Positions 32,936 to 46,262 are shown, numbered from the stretch's first letter. The stretch is 64,000 nt of DNA from Catonia carolina (GCA_035578175.1 JAQMRL010000001.1:64751553-64815552), one strand, 5' to 3'. Notes: generated by a model not told the origin, from the sequence alone. Made by a program: numbers and translations.

Positions 32936-34178
32936 TTTATTAATGTTAATTTTAATATCAGTAACAATTTTCTAAGTGTAACACGAGACAGATATTTGTC
33001 GGAGATGGCCTTTTCTGATACCAAACACCTAACCCTTTATCAGTATGCGCATCAAATGATGTGGTCAGAACAATTTTACATTTTCGGTATGCGCATCATA
33101 TATATGAGTTTTTGTGTCTTAATCTATTTCAGTGAACACATCAAACGATGGTTAGCACTTTAACTTGTGCTGCAGTCAGTCAGTATTATGTGGAATTTTT
33201 CGTTTTTACACTCTCAACAGATGTTGCCCAATTTGTTTATACGACATCACAAAAAATTATGTGCATACATTTTGTTGTTGACAATAGTTTTAGGTTATCA
33301 TTATACACCAAAAGTTGCTTTCTTTTACTGAGCTGTTTTGTAGTTTGTTTTACAATATTGTTTTCAGTGTATTTGCAATACAAAGACAAGCATGGTGGTC
33401 TACGAAAACTCCTGTTACTTTGCAGAGCGTGTAATTATTGGTTTCACATCATGATGTGCATACTTTTGTAATGTATTACATACTATATAATTATTTCTAT
33501 TATATTTATGTCTTGTTGCAAAACAACTATAAAAACGTTACTTTCAAATACCGTAATCAAAGAAAAACTCTGAATTTTTTGAGAAATCTAAAATAACTTC
33601 ACTACCTGGGGCAAAATATCACTAAGTGTCTTATTTCTGACACAAAACACCTAATGGAGTTTTAATTCTCTATGGAGTTCAATGATGGTATTCCAATCAA
33701 AGGTGTTTTTCTATTTATAAAACTGACTGACTTATTAATATGGTATGCAGTGTCCTAGCCACAAAAAAATTAAGTTAATGGACATTTCACGTAAATGTTT
33801 TCATTGTCTTAGAAAGATACAATAAGGTGGAATAATTTGCTTTTATAAACATCCATTTTGCCCATAACAGACAGGTGGAGTGTCAAATTATGAATGAAGT
33901 GAAAGGGTGATTTGCAAAGTGAAAAATATGTGCTTTTCAGAGGGCCCGACATGATGATAAGCATACTTTCCCACTCAGTGAGGAAGGCATGTGTAAACCA
34001 CCTCACTCCTCGTTTTACCCAGTAAAACCTCTACAGGTTCAAACCAGCCTTTTGGCTGATAACCTAAACAACAAACATCCATTATTGGTTTTTATTTTGA
34101 GGTGTACATATTTTATTAATGTTAATTTTAATATCAGTAAAAATTTTTTAGGTGTGGCACGAAACAGATATTTGTCGT
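32936..34178. repeat. Pair of about 67-bp direct repeats enclosing 1.1 kb
   Basis: TTTTATTAATGTTAATTTTA onward to ACAGATATTTGTCG occurs at 32936-33001 and again at 34111-34178 with a few changes. A CAAA(A/C)CACCTAA motif follows the first copy and recurs near 33645 and 34333. A family 4 SINE-like repeat lies between. A 107-codon open frame at 33148-33471 has no homology that I recognise. Confidence 0.55.
33860..34085 (+). repeat. SINE-like repeat, family 4 (short form)
   Basis: CAGGTGGAGTGTCAAATTAT, then GAATGAAGTG, a CAGAGGGCCCGACATGATGA stretch, then GTAAAACCTCTACAGGTTCA and CTAAACAACAAAC at the 3' end. It matches 60828-61233 but lacks about 150 internal bases. Confidence 0.65.
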
Positions 34179-34740
34179 GGGTTTTAACGAGTATTTTGAT
34201 CGAATCTACAGTAAAAAATGTGGGTATTTGCACTAAAACAAATGCTATGTATTCGTACGGGGTACTTTTTTACAGTGTTATAATACATAGTTTTTAAAAT
34301 TCAGAGAAAAAACAATTAGGTGTATGGTGGGAGCAAACCACCTAACAAATAGACCATTATTTTAAGAGTCTCAATGGGTTAAAGAGAACTCTGTGTATAT
34401 TTGAAGTGATAATGTATGTAAAGCAAATTAACTTTGTACTGAATCTAAATGTCTGCAATCACAACAAAAAAACATAATTTATTACTTTTTTACTGCTATT
34501 CACAACACTAAATTTGTTTGAACAAAAACCTACTTATGCAAATAAAAAATTCATCAATAAATTACCACAAGCTTTGGTAATCTGTATTTTTTTTTTTTTT
34601 GGAAAAGGCTAAACAATACTTGATTAATGAAATTTTTTTACAGTACCTACATTCCTTACTAAATATTTTTTTTGTTTCAAAAATTAATTTTGAATAAAAT
34701 GCTAATTTTTTTAAATTTTAATATTATTAATATTTATTTT

Positions 34741-34862
34741 AATTTTTTTTTGGTTTAACGTCCGACTGTTCTGCAATTACTGCTAATGCAGATAGCTGAA
34801 TGTGATTCGAACCCAAGACCGCATGATGAGAGGTCAGCATGTTACCAATTACGCTAATTAAA
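34741..34862 (-). repeat. SINE family 1, minus strand
   Basis: GGTTTAACGTCCGACTGTTC, TGCAATTACTGCTAATGCAG, then the B box complement GATTCGAACCCAAGACCGC. It abuts the right end of family A copy 7. Confidence 0.7.
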
Positions 34863-34867
34863 ATTAC

Positions 34868-35830
<963 letters not shown>

Positions 35831-37005
35831 ATTCTTAATTAAACATTTTACTGTATCGAAGAGGTCCTTTCCAAATAGTTTTTTTTAAATAGATCTCTAA
35901 GCAGTGGCGGCTCGTCCCTTCAAAAATAGATGAATAAATAAAATAGGTAAATGTAAAATACACACATGAATATAAAACCACTGTATGACATCGCAAATAC
36001 AAAACAACTAACGTACACTAATATAAAATATGTAAGTGCAATAGACTGGTCGACCGCCGTAATCTCTTCATTATTCGTGGATGGGTGGGGAAAGCTTGGC
36101 GTGCATATTTGCCGCGACATCTCCGTTGTCATGGCAACCCGCTCGCGCTAGAAGAGAAGCGGGGGCCACCCGTCTAACTTTTCACTTGGGCATTGATTAC
36201 GTAGACAATTATGATTACGTATTTAAATTTTTTTAACCTGACTTGTCCTAAACTTCCTTTTTGGAGTCTCCTTTGGAAAAACTGGTGGTGCAGTTTGGAG
36301 GCTATTTAACAGAGATGTCTTTGGAATATAATTTTTGTAGACTATGCAAAGGAACAAAATACTCATTTCTGATACTGTATTTTGGAATCATTTTGGGAAA
36401 TTAGCTCCGTTAAGTGCGCTTATGTAATTACTTCTCGGGTATAAAATTTACCGATGAACTTTTTGTACGGATACTTGAAAATCTTTGAGTAACTGCTTCG
36501 ATTGGTAGAGGATTTTTAGATATCTCATAAAATAAACTTTGACATGTTTTCCGAAGGCCATTATTTAACTGAGATGGCTTTAATTTTTAATTAATACTCC
36601 ACTTAATAAAAAGTAAGATTAAAATTCTTTGGAATTAATGAATAAAATTGACAAGTTCGCCATATCCCAATATTCCTTTTCATAACTAAATAAATAAATA
36701 AACTATTGTCACGTAAAATATACCTGCATTAATCTTAAACCAACAAATTTTATAAAACTTTTAAAATTTTACTTTTGTAATTTATTTTATTTGGCGTTGT
36801 TCAGATTTTTATTACTCGTGTAAATATGAAACCTTATGATTTCATAAATTGTCATATGAATATTGTCATTATGTTTCATACATGTTTCATTACAGATGTT
36901 TGCCATAGTATAGATATTGATTTCATATTGTCATTATCACATTGTCATATTCATCATATTTCATATTGTAAGATATATTGTCTTTAAAGATGCCATATTG
37001 TCATA
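35831..37005. other. Intergenic DNA with a GC-rich spot
   Basis: No exon was recognised. About 36050-36175 is unusually GC- and CpG-rich for this window and contains an RFX-type X-box (36125-36138). The rest is AT-rich. Confidence 0.45.
36125..36138. promoter_or_regulatory. X-box-like palindrome (RFX-type site)
   Basis: GTTGTCATGGCAAC fits the RFX X-box pattern, two half sites around AT, and sits in a CpG-rich patch with CGCTCGCGC just after it. RFX factors drive ciliary genes. No target transcript could be identified nearby, so function is only inferred. Confidence 0.3.
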
Positions 37006-37160
37006 TGTCGCATCAACAGCTCAGTCATTAGTGACTACGGTGGGTCGGATATGAACGGTGGGTTTTTACCTTGTGAAAAATTCCAGACCCTGGCCGGGAA
37101 TCGAACCTGTAACTTCTGCGTGGTTGGCTAGCGTGCTACCAGTACGCTACGGAGGCGACC
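37006..37160 (-). repeat. tRNA-derived SINE, family 2, minus strand
   Basis: Minus strand: GGTCGCCTCCGTAGCGTACT head, GGTTCGATTCCCGG B box, GACCCACCGTAGTCACTAAT tail, ending GAGCTGTTGATGCGACA. A well-preserved copy. Confidence 0.8.
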
Positions 37161-38454
37161 AAAATTTTTAATTTCTGCGATAGGCATACTTCTTGTTTTT
37201 GTTACTCTTGTTTTATGTAGCCTATTCATTAGGTTATTCAATTTTTCTTATGTCTGTTCTCGAATTTTATTAATTTCTTTTTATTGTTCAACTCTTGAGT
37301 TATCCACTGAAATATATATTATTGAAAAAATCCTTTATTTTTTACTTCATTTGTTTATTCAAATCGTTTATTCAAGATCAAATATACTACTAAGGCTTGT
37401 AGATTTTTGTTTGGGAGGACTGAATCTGGAGAATCGAACCTAGGAACCACGGCATATTAGTCTTGTATGAAATTTGAATTTCCGTTTAAGGGAGCTAAAG
37501 CCCCAAGATTCCTTCTGGCTACGTGCCTGCTACGAATGAAAACTTCTTGAAAATACAGATTAATTTCCGTTAGAGGTAAGTATTTACCACTTGTAGTACA
37601 GAAATATTTGAAAATAATTTCTAAAAAACCCAAACCTCAAAAGATAATTGATTTTTAATTTTCATCAGCACGAGTAAACTCAAAACAAATTTTCAAAATT
37701 TTTGCTAATACTATAAGGAAAATCTGAAGACTGAAATTCACGGCCGTTTAGCGTTGGAGATGACCATTAGTCTCATTAGCATTATTAGATATGAGGGTTT
37801 TATGTTTGTATTTTGTGCTATTATACCGAAGATAATACTTGAATGAATGGGGACGTAAAAGGAAAAGATCTTACTGTTGAAAGGAGACAGGTAGAGCTAT
37901 AGAAAAGAACACTGACTCACGTGATAGGCGACGGCCGTGCCTCGACATCACACACCCACTACGATCACAGACGTAGACAACACTCTAAATATACCCGGTA
38001 AATAATTATCTTATTAACTAGACGAATCATTTTTATCGCCCAACAACAGAACGCTTCCATGTTCTCACATTTATCTTTCACATCTGCACTTTGTATTTAT
38101 ACACAGACATTTTGTTTGAACAAATTTGTTTCGTTTTATAACTTTCCAGCTGAATCAGTACAACAAATGAGCGTCGGTTAGCCACGGATTTAAAATCGGT
38201 TAGATAGACCTTCTGAATGAGAAGGGATATGAGATTTTTTTGACGGCAGAATATATCATGAACTCAACTTCATTCTCATTTGTCTACCCCGTGACCACGT
38301 ACTCCACCTTAGTTCCGCATAAGTATACGAACAATTCAAACCTGCTTCACTTGTTTAAGGTAAGACGAAATCGGAAACTTTTTTAGTCCCATTTGATAAT
38401 TCAAGATTTTTTTGCATCTATTGATGCGCCATACATATTGTTTTGACGTGTATT
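37161..38454. other. Intergenic DNA; weak exon candidate at 38258-38359
   Basis: Mostly unassigned. An ATG at 38258 opens 34 codons (MNSTSFSFVYPVTTYSTLVP, then HKYTNNSNLLHLFK) running straight into the strong donor AAG|GTAAGA at 38360. No homology is known to me and no second exon was found. About 37900-37950 is CpG-richer with an E-box CACGTG. Confidence 0.25.
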
Positions 38455-39480
38455 GATGTTCCAAGTTTCCTCGGATCGGATCCAACTCCACTCCCTCCAC
38501 CTCTCGTTATTCCTGAACCATTTCTCCTCCATTGCTTATTCGGCAACACAACTTTTTCCCAGGTTCACTTTTAGTCTTTTTCCCTCCATATCCAATTACA
38601 ACATTATTTTCGGCAGTATTCCCTCCTGCATTCTACTGTCAGGGACACACCATCTGAGCTTTGTCTGTTCAACTCTGCTTAACAGACTGACCATTTCCAG
38701 TTGTTCCCAAATAACGTCATATTTTCTTATTCTATCCCTTTTAGTATTCTCCGGCATACTTATCTTGAACTTTTTGTCTGAATCCTGGATTCTACTTTCT
38801 ACCTTCCCGCCCCAGTCCATAACTCAGCTGCATAAATAAAAATTGGAACAAAGTATGCATTATACATAATTTTCTTAGAATGAATAGAAACTTATTGGTC
38901 CCAGACTAAGTCTCTCACACTTTAGGAGAAACCAATAGCTTCTGCACCCTTTTACTTAACTCTTTTTCTAATTTTCCATCTGATGAGAAACCAGTTCCTA
39001 AGAAAACGAACTCTTTAACTTCCTCCACACCTTACCGTTTAGCCTTATTCCATGTCCCTGGCCTTACCTCCTCACATCTCTTCTGCACCAAAACTTTGCT
39101 TTTTCTTCACTGAATTCCAAACCATACTAAACAATCTCTTCGTTCCATAAATCCATTGTCCTTTCCACCTCCTCCTCTGTCTTTCCCCGTACGACAAGAT
39201 CACCTGCAAACAATAAGCTCCCAGTATTTTCTTTAGTCTTCTTTTTCACTCTCTTATGTATTCCATCCATTGATATTTCGAACAGGAGGGGGGATACACC
39301 TACTTGCCCCAGACCACTGTCCATTGCAAACCATTCTGATCGACCCACTCGTGTCTTCCAACAGTACTTACCTCACAGATACCCTTTACCATCTCTTTTC
39401 CAACACCCCTCTCTTCAAGTTCACTCCATACTACACCTACATCTATTCTGTCGTATGCATTCACTGTATCTAAAAATACG
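38455..39480 (-). mobile_element. Non-LTR retrotransposon reverse transcriptase remnant
   Basis: Minus strand from 39480 down: VFLDTVNAYDRIDVG (first catalytic Asp block), a frameshift, GLGQVGVSPLLFEISMD (QG-SP-LF block), LLFAGDLVVRG (YADD block, here FAGD, so a catalytic Asp is lost), MDLWNEE, then a LGTGFSSDGKLEKEL-type block and further downstream coding to 38596. It is 5' truncated at the endonuclease. It is one of the longest LINE pieces in the window. Confidence 0.75.
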
Positions 39481-40198
39481 TGCCCTTAGGATTGGGAGCC
39501 TCAGCTGAGGTGACAGGGTGCATCCGCAGGTCGCGGATAGGGAAAAAGCTATTAAATGCTGAAAATAAAGGGTAACCTGAATAAGCCGCCGTGGGCAGTC
39601 AGCAGTAGAACCTGGGGTGGGTAACTGTCTAGGGGGACTGACAGTGTTCCTACAGATGCCACATTATCAATAAGGGCTCTGTGCCACAGCGATTTTGGCC
39701 GCCAGAAAATAAGCCAATAAGTCCCTCATGTGCAGTGGTGGAAGAGTATAACGTTCCAACGGCAGTGAGAAGGAGAAGACGTGGCAGAAAATATAAAATG
39801 CGTTTGAGCGTGGCGACCTCAGCAGTACTTTGTCGTATAATAAAAGTCTTACTTCCTATTATTCCGTCTAAAAGAAGTGAGATGCAGGCTAAAGCAAAAA
39901 CTAATTTATAATTAATAAAATCTTCCGCTAAGAATTAAACAAAGAAATCCATATTGAAACAACTGATAAAAACCTAAATTCCTAGCCGGGGATTCAAAAA
40001 CATTATCCAAATCGTTTTTCTCTAACGTTAAATAGCCTATACCGATGTAAGAAAAATCGACTTTTTAAAATGTTATAGTCATCTCTCTTCTTCCGGTTGG
40101 CGGCTACATTCTGTAAGAAAAATCATTAACACCCTAAATTTTCAAATAAAATAAAAATAGATTTTTAACATAGATGAGTCGTGATAGTGGGAAGAAGG
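39481..40198. other. GC-richer segment next to the LINE, then AT-rich DNA
   Basis: 39485-39850 is GC-richer than its surroundings (TCAGCTGAGGTGACAGGGTG, CAGGTCGCGGATAGGG, AACCTGGGGTGGGTAAC) and can be read as a 76-codon basic open stretch at 39681-39911. It could be a 5' piece of another retrotransposon. Not assignable. Confidence 0.3.
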
Positions 40199-40779
40199 TT
40201 ATTCTTACAGTTTTATATATTCACTGTACTGTTAATTAGCAATAGCTTCTAATAATTCCTTGTATATATATAAATTATATTTTTAAGTGTAGGGTACGTA
40301 CGATTTCATTTAAAACATATTTTTGTACCTATCGTTACAACGTGGTTATTCTCTACTTTAAACGGAAATAGAAAATGTCAAGAAATGTATTCAATATGAA
40401 TATTCCTTATGTTCTTTTAATGTTGTAAATTGAGCTGATATTTTGTTAGTGTCCCATTGAATATTGAAAAGTGGCATCTGGCTGTTTAAAACGAGTATGA
40501 ATCAAAAATAAATTTTGTCATACTGAAGGATACTGAATGAATTAAATAAACAGAAATCATCATCTTGCAGTCCACACAATTCTTTCTTTACTGATGTGGG
40601 AAAGCAGCAAAGGCTTCGAAATTTTATCGGGCCGGTAAGACTCCTCTTTGTTTGAAATTTATTCTTACAGTTTTATATATTCACTGTACTGTTAATTAGC
40701 AATAGCTTCTAATAATTCCTTGTATATATATAAATTATATTTTTAAGTGTAGGGTACGTACGATTTCATTTAAAACATA
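40199..40779 (+). repeat. Two identical 121-bp direct repeats 460 bp apart
   Basis: 40199-40319 and 40659-40779 are identical by eye over 121 bases (TTATTCTTACAG ... TTTAAAACATA). They enclose 339 bp of unrelated DNA, and flanks differ on both sides. No TG...CA ends, primer-binding site or target duplication was seen, so a small LTR element is only one option. Confidence 0.85.
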
Positions 40780-41144
40780 GCTGGTATTTTAGTATTTTAA
40801 CCCAAAAGGCATATTCGGCAAGTTGTTCAGGGTGCTCAGAGTAATTGCGTTAAGGTTTCGGTGGAGTATATGTTTTCCTGCAATTTTCTAGGAAAACAAA
40901 ATGTTCTGCAACACCATTTAAAATACAGTGCATGTTTGTCATACAATAAAAATTTTTCTTCTTAAACTGCTAGCTACCTACTGCTAATTTTTACGTAGAC
41001 TATAGTAAAACTTTAGTTAGTAGGTACTTCCGAAATTTGCAAAATAGCCACTTGAAATAGTACACAAATTTTCTAATAAACGTTTATTGAAAGCATACTT
41101 TCCTAAAATAGGTAAATGTGCTCTTTTAGAAAAAAGTGTTTGTA

Positions 41145-41378
41145 ATTAAATTAATTATAAAAATCAAAAACCTAAAACTTTTATTACAACTGTTTTTCTC
41201 TACAGAAATTTCAACGGCAATCAGTGATTTTTCATATTTTGCACATCAAAATCAAAATCCAAAAGAGGTTTATTTTCATTTAGCGTCATCTATTCGTGAT
41301 TAAAATTAGTTTGTTTTCATTATTAACATTGGCAAGAGAAAGTTGTGAGAGTGTTTCACACCAGATTTTTTTCATCTG
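41145..41378 (+). repeat. Family A repeat, 3' part (copy 9), joined to a SINE tail
   Basis: CTCTACAGAAATTTCAACGG, CAATCAGTGATTTTTCATAT, CGTGATTAAAATTAG, then the right end GGCAAGAGAAAGTTGTGAGA, GTGTTTCACACCAGATTTTT. A family 1 SINE tail (41380-41440, ACTGCATTAGCGGTAATG, CAGTCAGACGTAAAAC) follows directly. Confidence 0.7.
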
Positions 41379-42589
41379 TCACCCTTCATCAACTGCATTA
41401 GCGGTAATGTACAAAACAGTCAGACGTAAAACAAGAAAGAGTACACATAAAGCCTACAATATGTTTTTGACACTTTTACATTAACAAGCAATGCATTGGA
41501 TTGGTGAAAATGTAGGTCTATGTAAGACCTATGGTTATAGTAAATAATGTAAGGTCAGTAAATTTACTAATTGATATTTAACATGAATTTTTATAAACAT
41601 TCTTACGAATCAGTGTCACTAATTTTCATGTCTTTCCGATAAATCAGTCATTAAATTATTTAATCGAAAATCGTAGTAGTATCCATTTTTATAAGCTTTG
41701 TTTTTAGAATTCAACTTTTTTCGTTTACGGTGAGGTTTTTAGTTAACGGGAAAAACTCTTTAACGTCTCCCATAACTAAACATCGTCGAGTTCAAAAACG
41801 TAGTTTTTACAGTGTGTCAGTGGTTACACCAATCAAATTAAATTTGTTTCAACCAAAATGATTGACGTACAAAGGAAAGATAATTAGTTATAAGCCCTGT
41901 ATGTTTTCATCTTTCAAGCATCTGTTATAAATTTTGATAGAATATAGTATATTAGACTATTATCAAGAGAATTGTTTTAAAACGCGTGACGAAAAGCTAT
42001 ATGAAAAAAGCTAACGAAATTTCCATGGGAGTTCTTCTCATCCAGGAAACTTCATATTTTGTAATTTATTTGAAAATGATTAACTACTGAACTGCATAGC
42101 GAGCGTGGAAAATAACTTTAACTTTTAAAATTTAAACATATTTTCCTATGATTGGAAAAATGATACTTTCACTGAAAATTTGACAAGTTTTTATATAATT
42201 AACTGAGCCACAGCCGATATTAAAAGGAGGACGTCATCAGCCAGAATACATAAGGATCCAACCAAAAGATGTAGCCTAGTAGGCCTAATAGCCTAATGAA
42301 TAAAACGAAATAGTGCGTACGTTCTTTTATACTATGGTAATGCTATGTTATTAAGATGTACGAATATTTTGGATTAAGTATGCATACGTTATCTTTTATT
42401 AAAGAAAAACCAGAAACTAATAATTTTAATTATTACGGAATGAGATGAACGATAAGATTAAATGAAATATGAATGCACATTTCTAGGATTGGTTAAAAAG
42501 AATGAGCCTCCGAAGTTGCTTGGAATTAATCCGTGAAGAGTGCCTCTGGCCGGACGGAACTGAATATTGTAGTTTAAGAAAGCTTATCG

Positions 42590-42745
42590 TGTATCTTATA
42601 GTGCGCCAGTCGGGGGTGGTGGCTGCCTAATCACACGATTCCTGCAGACAATTAAGCTGCAAGTTCCCACGGTCCAGGGGCCGGCCTCAGGCAGCACTCC
42701 GCCATTGGCCGCTCTCCAATATGGCGCTCGTTCCCTCTTCGCTTT
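42590..42745. promoter_or_regulatory. GC-rich patch with paired CCAAT-type boxes
   Basis: ATTGG at 42704-42708 and CCAAT at 42716-42720 lie 7 bases apart, followed by ATGGCGCTCG. The upstream 80 bases contain CGATTCCTGCAGACAATTAA and GGGGCCGGCC. A pyrimidine-rich plus strand (CTCTCC, CTCACTC) runs to about 42860. It looks like a TATA-less promoter or a conserved non-coding element, but no coding exon follows that I recognise. Confidence 0.25.
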
Positions 42746-45700
42746 CCTCTTTTTACTGTAACTATACAATCACTCATTATTACTCAGTACCCTCCTCTCC
42801 TCACTCACTCTCTCCCTTTTTAATACTTCCCTTTACCCCCTCCTCCAACCATTGACTCGCTCGCAATGAATCCTCCTCGGATTGTTTGTTACACAATGAT
42901 TGTTTTATTCGCCTATTTGTAGTAGGCCTACAACAAGGATGAATGAAGATACAAGATTGCCACCACTTCCCAATGCCTCCTTCAAAATTACCTTCTGTGA
43001 TGGACTGGCAGATAAAAATAAAATCCTGTGCTTTACTCGTTACTGTAGCACAACATATATCCAGTAATTTTAAAATTAGTTCTTATTACAATATTAGAAA
43101 TGTTTCACGTAAACATTATAGAATATACTGAACATCAATTAGCCTCCGGTCCGGCCGTCAGTCAACTGGCAGAAAGCCTTTAAAAATATTATAAGTGACA
43201 ATATATAGATAAATGAAATTCATAATCAAATTAATAACCAGCTGACGGTTACTGAAGAACAACATAACATTAGGCCCTCTCTTCTACCTACAATGGCCGG
43301 AATAAACAAAACAAAAAAGTAGTATATTTTCAAAATTTTTCAGTTTTTGACATAATAAAATCAAAACAAGTAATCATAAGTTGTATCCTTTGTAAATACT
43401 GAAAATTAAAAGTATAAAAGTAATTCTGATATCTTGATAATATTAGCCTACATATATATATTTATCTTAAGGACAGTTATGAGGGAAGTGGAGGATTTTG
43501 CAGTTTGGATCAACTGGCCAGGCGGCGGGTTTTTGGTTAGTAGGCGGTCGCGGCCTCCTTGGATCAGGACCAAGCGTCTCAATCGAGTCTAAATTTACTT
43601 CCTCATAGTGAAGGAGTGGACATGAGTTTTTCTCGCGGCCTCAGATACACAAAATAAAGGTTAGTTTAATACTGGAAATACCGCTACTACAAAACAATAC
43701 AATAACAGCCTGGATAATAAAAACCGTAGAAGTGCCTACCACGATTTTACATTTATATAAATGCTTTTATTAAAAATTAAAATTTCCTGGAAATATCTGT
43801 ATGTTTTGGGTCAGAAGGAAATCACTAAAAAAGAATTATTGGCATCTTACATCTGTGATGTTCGCATTTAAATAATATGTAGGCCTAACGTGTAATATTA
43901 TTATTCTACATGCTCCATGGCGTGGAAGAACAGGGGACGAAACAGGAAGGGTTTTTCACTTCAACAAAATTTGGCATCAAATTACAAAATTTGTAATATA
44001 ACTATTTAAGTCAAAATCCACCGTTCCATAATCGCTAATGACCAAGATGCAGCTTTGTGGAAACAAAAAATTCTTTGTATTTCAATTGGGTAGTGAAAAG
44101 CAGAAAAAAGCTACCTATAGGCCTATACTTGCACATAACATTTACGTTGCTTATTTCACCAGAGCCTTGTGTCAGTGTGTTTTCAAACTGGGATCACACA
44201 TTTTTATGAGACAAGAGAACATAAGAAGAAGAATAAAACCACATTTAGAAAATTAAAGTTTCTGTGCAGATGAAATATCAAAAATTACAATGGTTTCATT
44301 AAAACAACACAGTTTAGAAAATTTTTCAGCAATTACGAAGGTATTTCGCCTTTTTCACTATTCATAACAAGTAATTATTAAGGGATGTGTTTAGCTGTTT
44401 TGAAATACTTCATACTAATAAGGTCTTATTTTTTCCATTGTACTCAGCCATTAATAAAAGTAAACAAGCTCGTAATATGGACTGTTTTTAACTAAGGTTA
44501 AGTTTTGGAATTATGTTTTTGTATTCGTTAGGATGTCTCACCACATTTTGGCAAATCGTTGACATATTCCTAGATATTTTTCAAAAGTTAAATATCTAGG
44601 AGTATGTTGTGAATAGTCGTAAAAGGCGTGGGTATGCAGTCCTATATTTTCCGTTGAGACTTGCATGTCTGTACAGTGGTCAACTACCGCATTCTTGGAA
44701 TTATGGAGATATTTTAAAAATAACGAGCATTAAAATATAAAATAAGCATGTAAGCATAGAGTTAAGTGGCTTTGGCTTTTATTTTCAAGGTGCTTGAATG
44801 CCTCTTCTTTTTCCTATTCAAGGTGACGTCGCTGGAGGTCGATAATTTTACTTGACTTTACTTCACGTATTCTACCCGGGAGCAACCATTTTAACTTTTT
44901 ATTATATAACATCAACATAATACAAACACACTTTTTCAATTTTATTATAGCTTACAGTAGGTAAACATAGTATTAAGCTATATGTGTAGGCCTACAGTAA
45001 CTGGCATTTACTAAAATTCAAGCTGTGTTAACTTTTAATTTTATTAGTTGCTTCTTTTTATAAGTTCCTGAATTACTGAAAAAGTAGGTAAAGTTTTGCA
45101 CGCAACAGAATTCTGAAGTACGACTGCTTCTCATCAAAATATTCGTACAATTATTACTGTAGGGCCTACGTAGATACAATATAAGATTTTTCAAATAGTT
45201 TACAAGCAGATAGTTTGTATCTTTCTATATTTTTTTAACTGTTTTATTGAAATTTTACAATCTGTTAAGTATAATAACAAGTAGAAAAAATTTACATTGT
45301 CTGATCGCTTAAATAAATATTGTAGTAAATATTCTCAGTTCTTATTAATGAATACATTTGAGCGTCTGTCAAGTAAACGGGTTTCTTGAAAGTCGAGAGT
45401 TTAGTTTTGAAGTAGTTTCGTTACTTGCATTCTCCAAGTAAGTCGTCTATCAAGGTATAAACCTAAGTGCTGTGGGTTATAGCCTGATAGCCTGATAGGG
45501 TTATAGCCTGTATAGTTGTTATAGCCTGATCGTAAAATCAAAATTGTAGTGTCAGCACCAACTCACCTGAAAATACGCGCCCCTCCTAAAATTCCTGAGC
45601 ATGCTTTTTGTTGACGTTCAAATTTATGATTTTGCTTTAAAATATTTAAAAAATTGTGTAGATCGGAGTTCATCTAGACTCTGATGAGAATGAATGATGA

Positions 45701-45901
45701 CAAAAAATTAAATAATGATGAATATTCAATATGCAACACATTGTTGAAGCAACTCTGCATGTCTTTATCTAACTCATTACAATTTTTTTACAAGATTGGA
45801 AACGTTTTCGAAGACGTAAAATATTAAATGATTCTTTCAAGTTCTTCTATTCGAATACTGGATTACCAACATTAGGATAGAGCTGGATAATTTTTGTAAT
45901 A

Positions 45902-46262
45902 TAGTAGAGTCTCGATTGATTATCCGAGGTAATGTGAACCGAGGGTACCTCGGATAATCGAAAACTCGGATGACACGCACTCTGTCAAAAATCGAGAGGG
46001 AAATGTACCTATGGTAAACTGGTGAAATTAATGAAAATGCGGTCAAAGAAGTGAAAAAAGTCATCTACTGTATTATCAAATGAAAAAATGACGTACAAAA
46101 ACAAATACAAAATGAAAAACGACATACAGTAGGCCCTACATGTACATCCAGTTTATGATCGATTTACTCAGTACTTTTTGGGACAACCACGGTTAACCTA
46201 GAACTCGATTAGTCGGGGCTCGGAAAACCTTAGTTGGGGCTCGGGGATAGTTTGCTCTACTG
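45902..46262. mobile_element. Non-autonomous Tigger/pogo element (MITE)
   Basis: The left end TAGTAGAGTCTCGATTGATT and inverted right end CAGTAGAGCAAACTATCCCC share CAGTAGAG and the ATCCGAG-type text. TA flanks both sides (45900-45901, 46263-46264). A short internal inverted repeat CTCGGATAATCGA lies next to the left end. 361 bp, no coding. Confidence 0.7.

Larger units (their letters stand above)
40780..45900. other. Long intergenic stretch with a GC-rich patch
   Basis: Apart from the family A 3' part at 41145-41440, no exon or repeat was recognised. 42590-42745 is GC-rich with CCAAT-type boxes. 43495-43650 is GC-richer (GGCGGCGGGTTTTTGG, GCGGTCGCGGCC). TATAGCCTGA units repeat at 45476-45530. 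Six TAGGCCTA octamers lie in this stretch or next to its features. Confidence 0.4.

Noticed and set aside
33148..33471. 107-codon Cys/Leu-rich frame as a membrane protein gene
   Set aside because: No upstream promoter, splice sites or homology; it lies inside a repeated block and is probably chance.
34796..34830. tRNA gene suggested by GATTCGAACCC, as at other SINE loci
   Set aside because: Only the B box and a partial A box remain. No foldable cloverleaf with an anticodon arm is present, and the same text recurs with SINE bodies.
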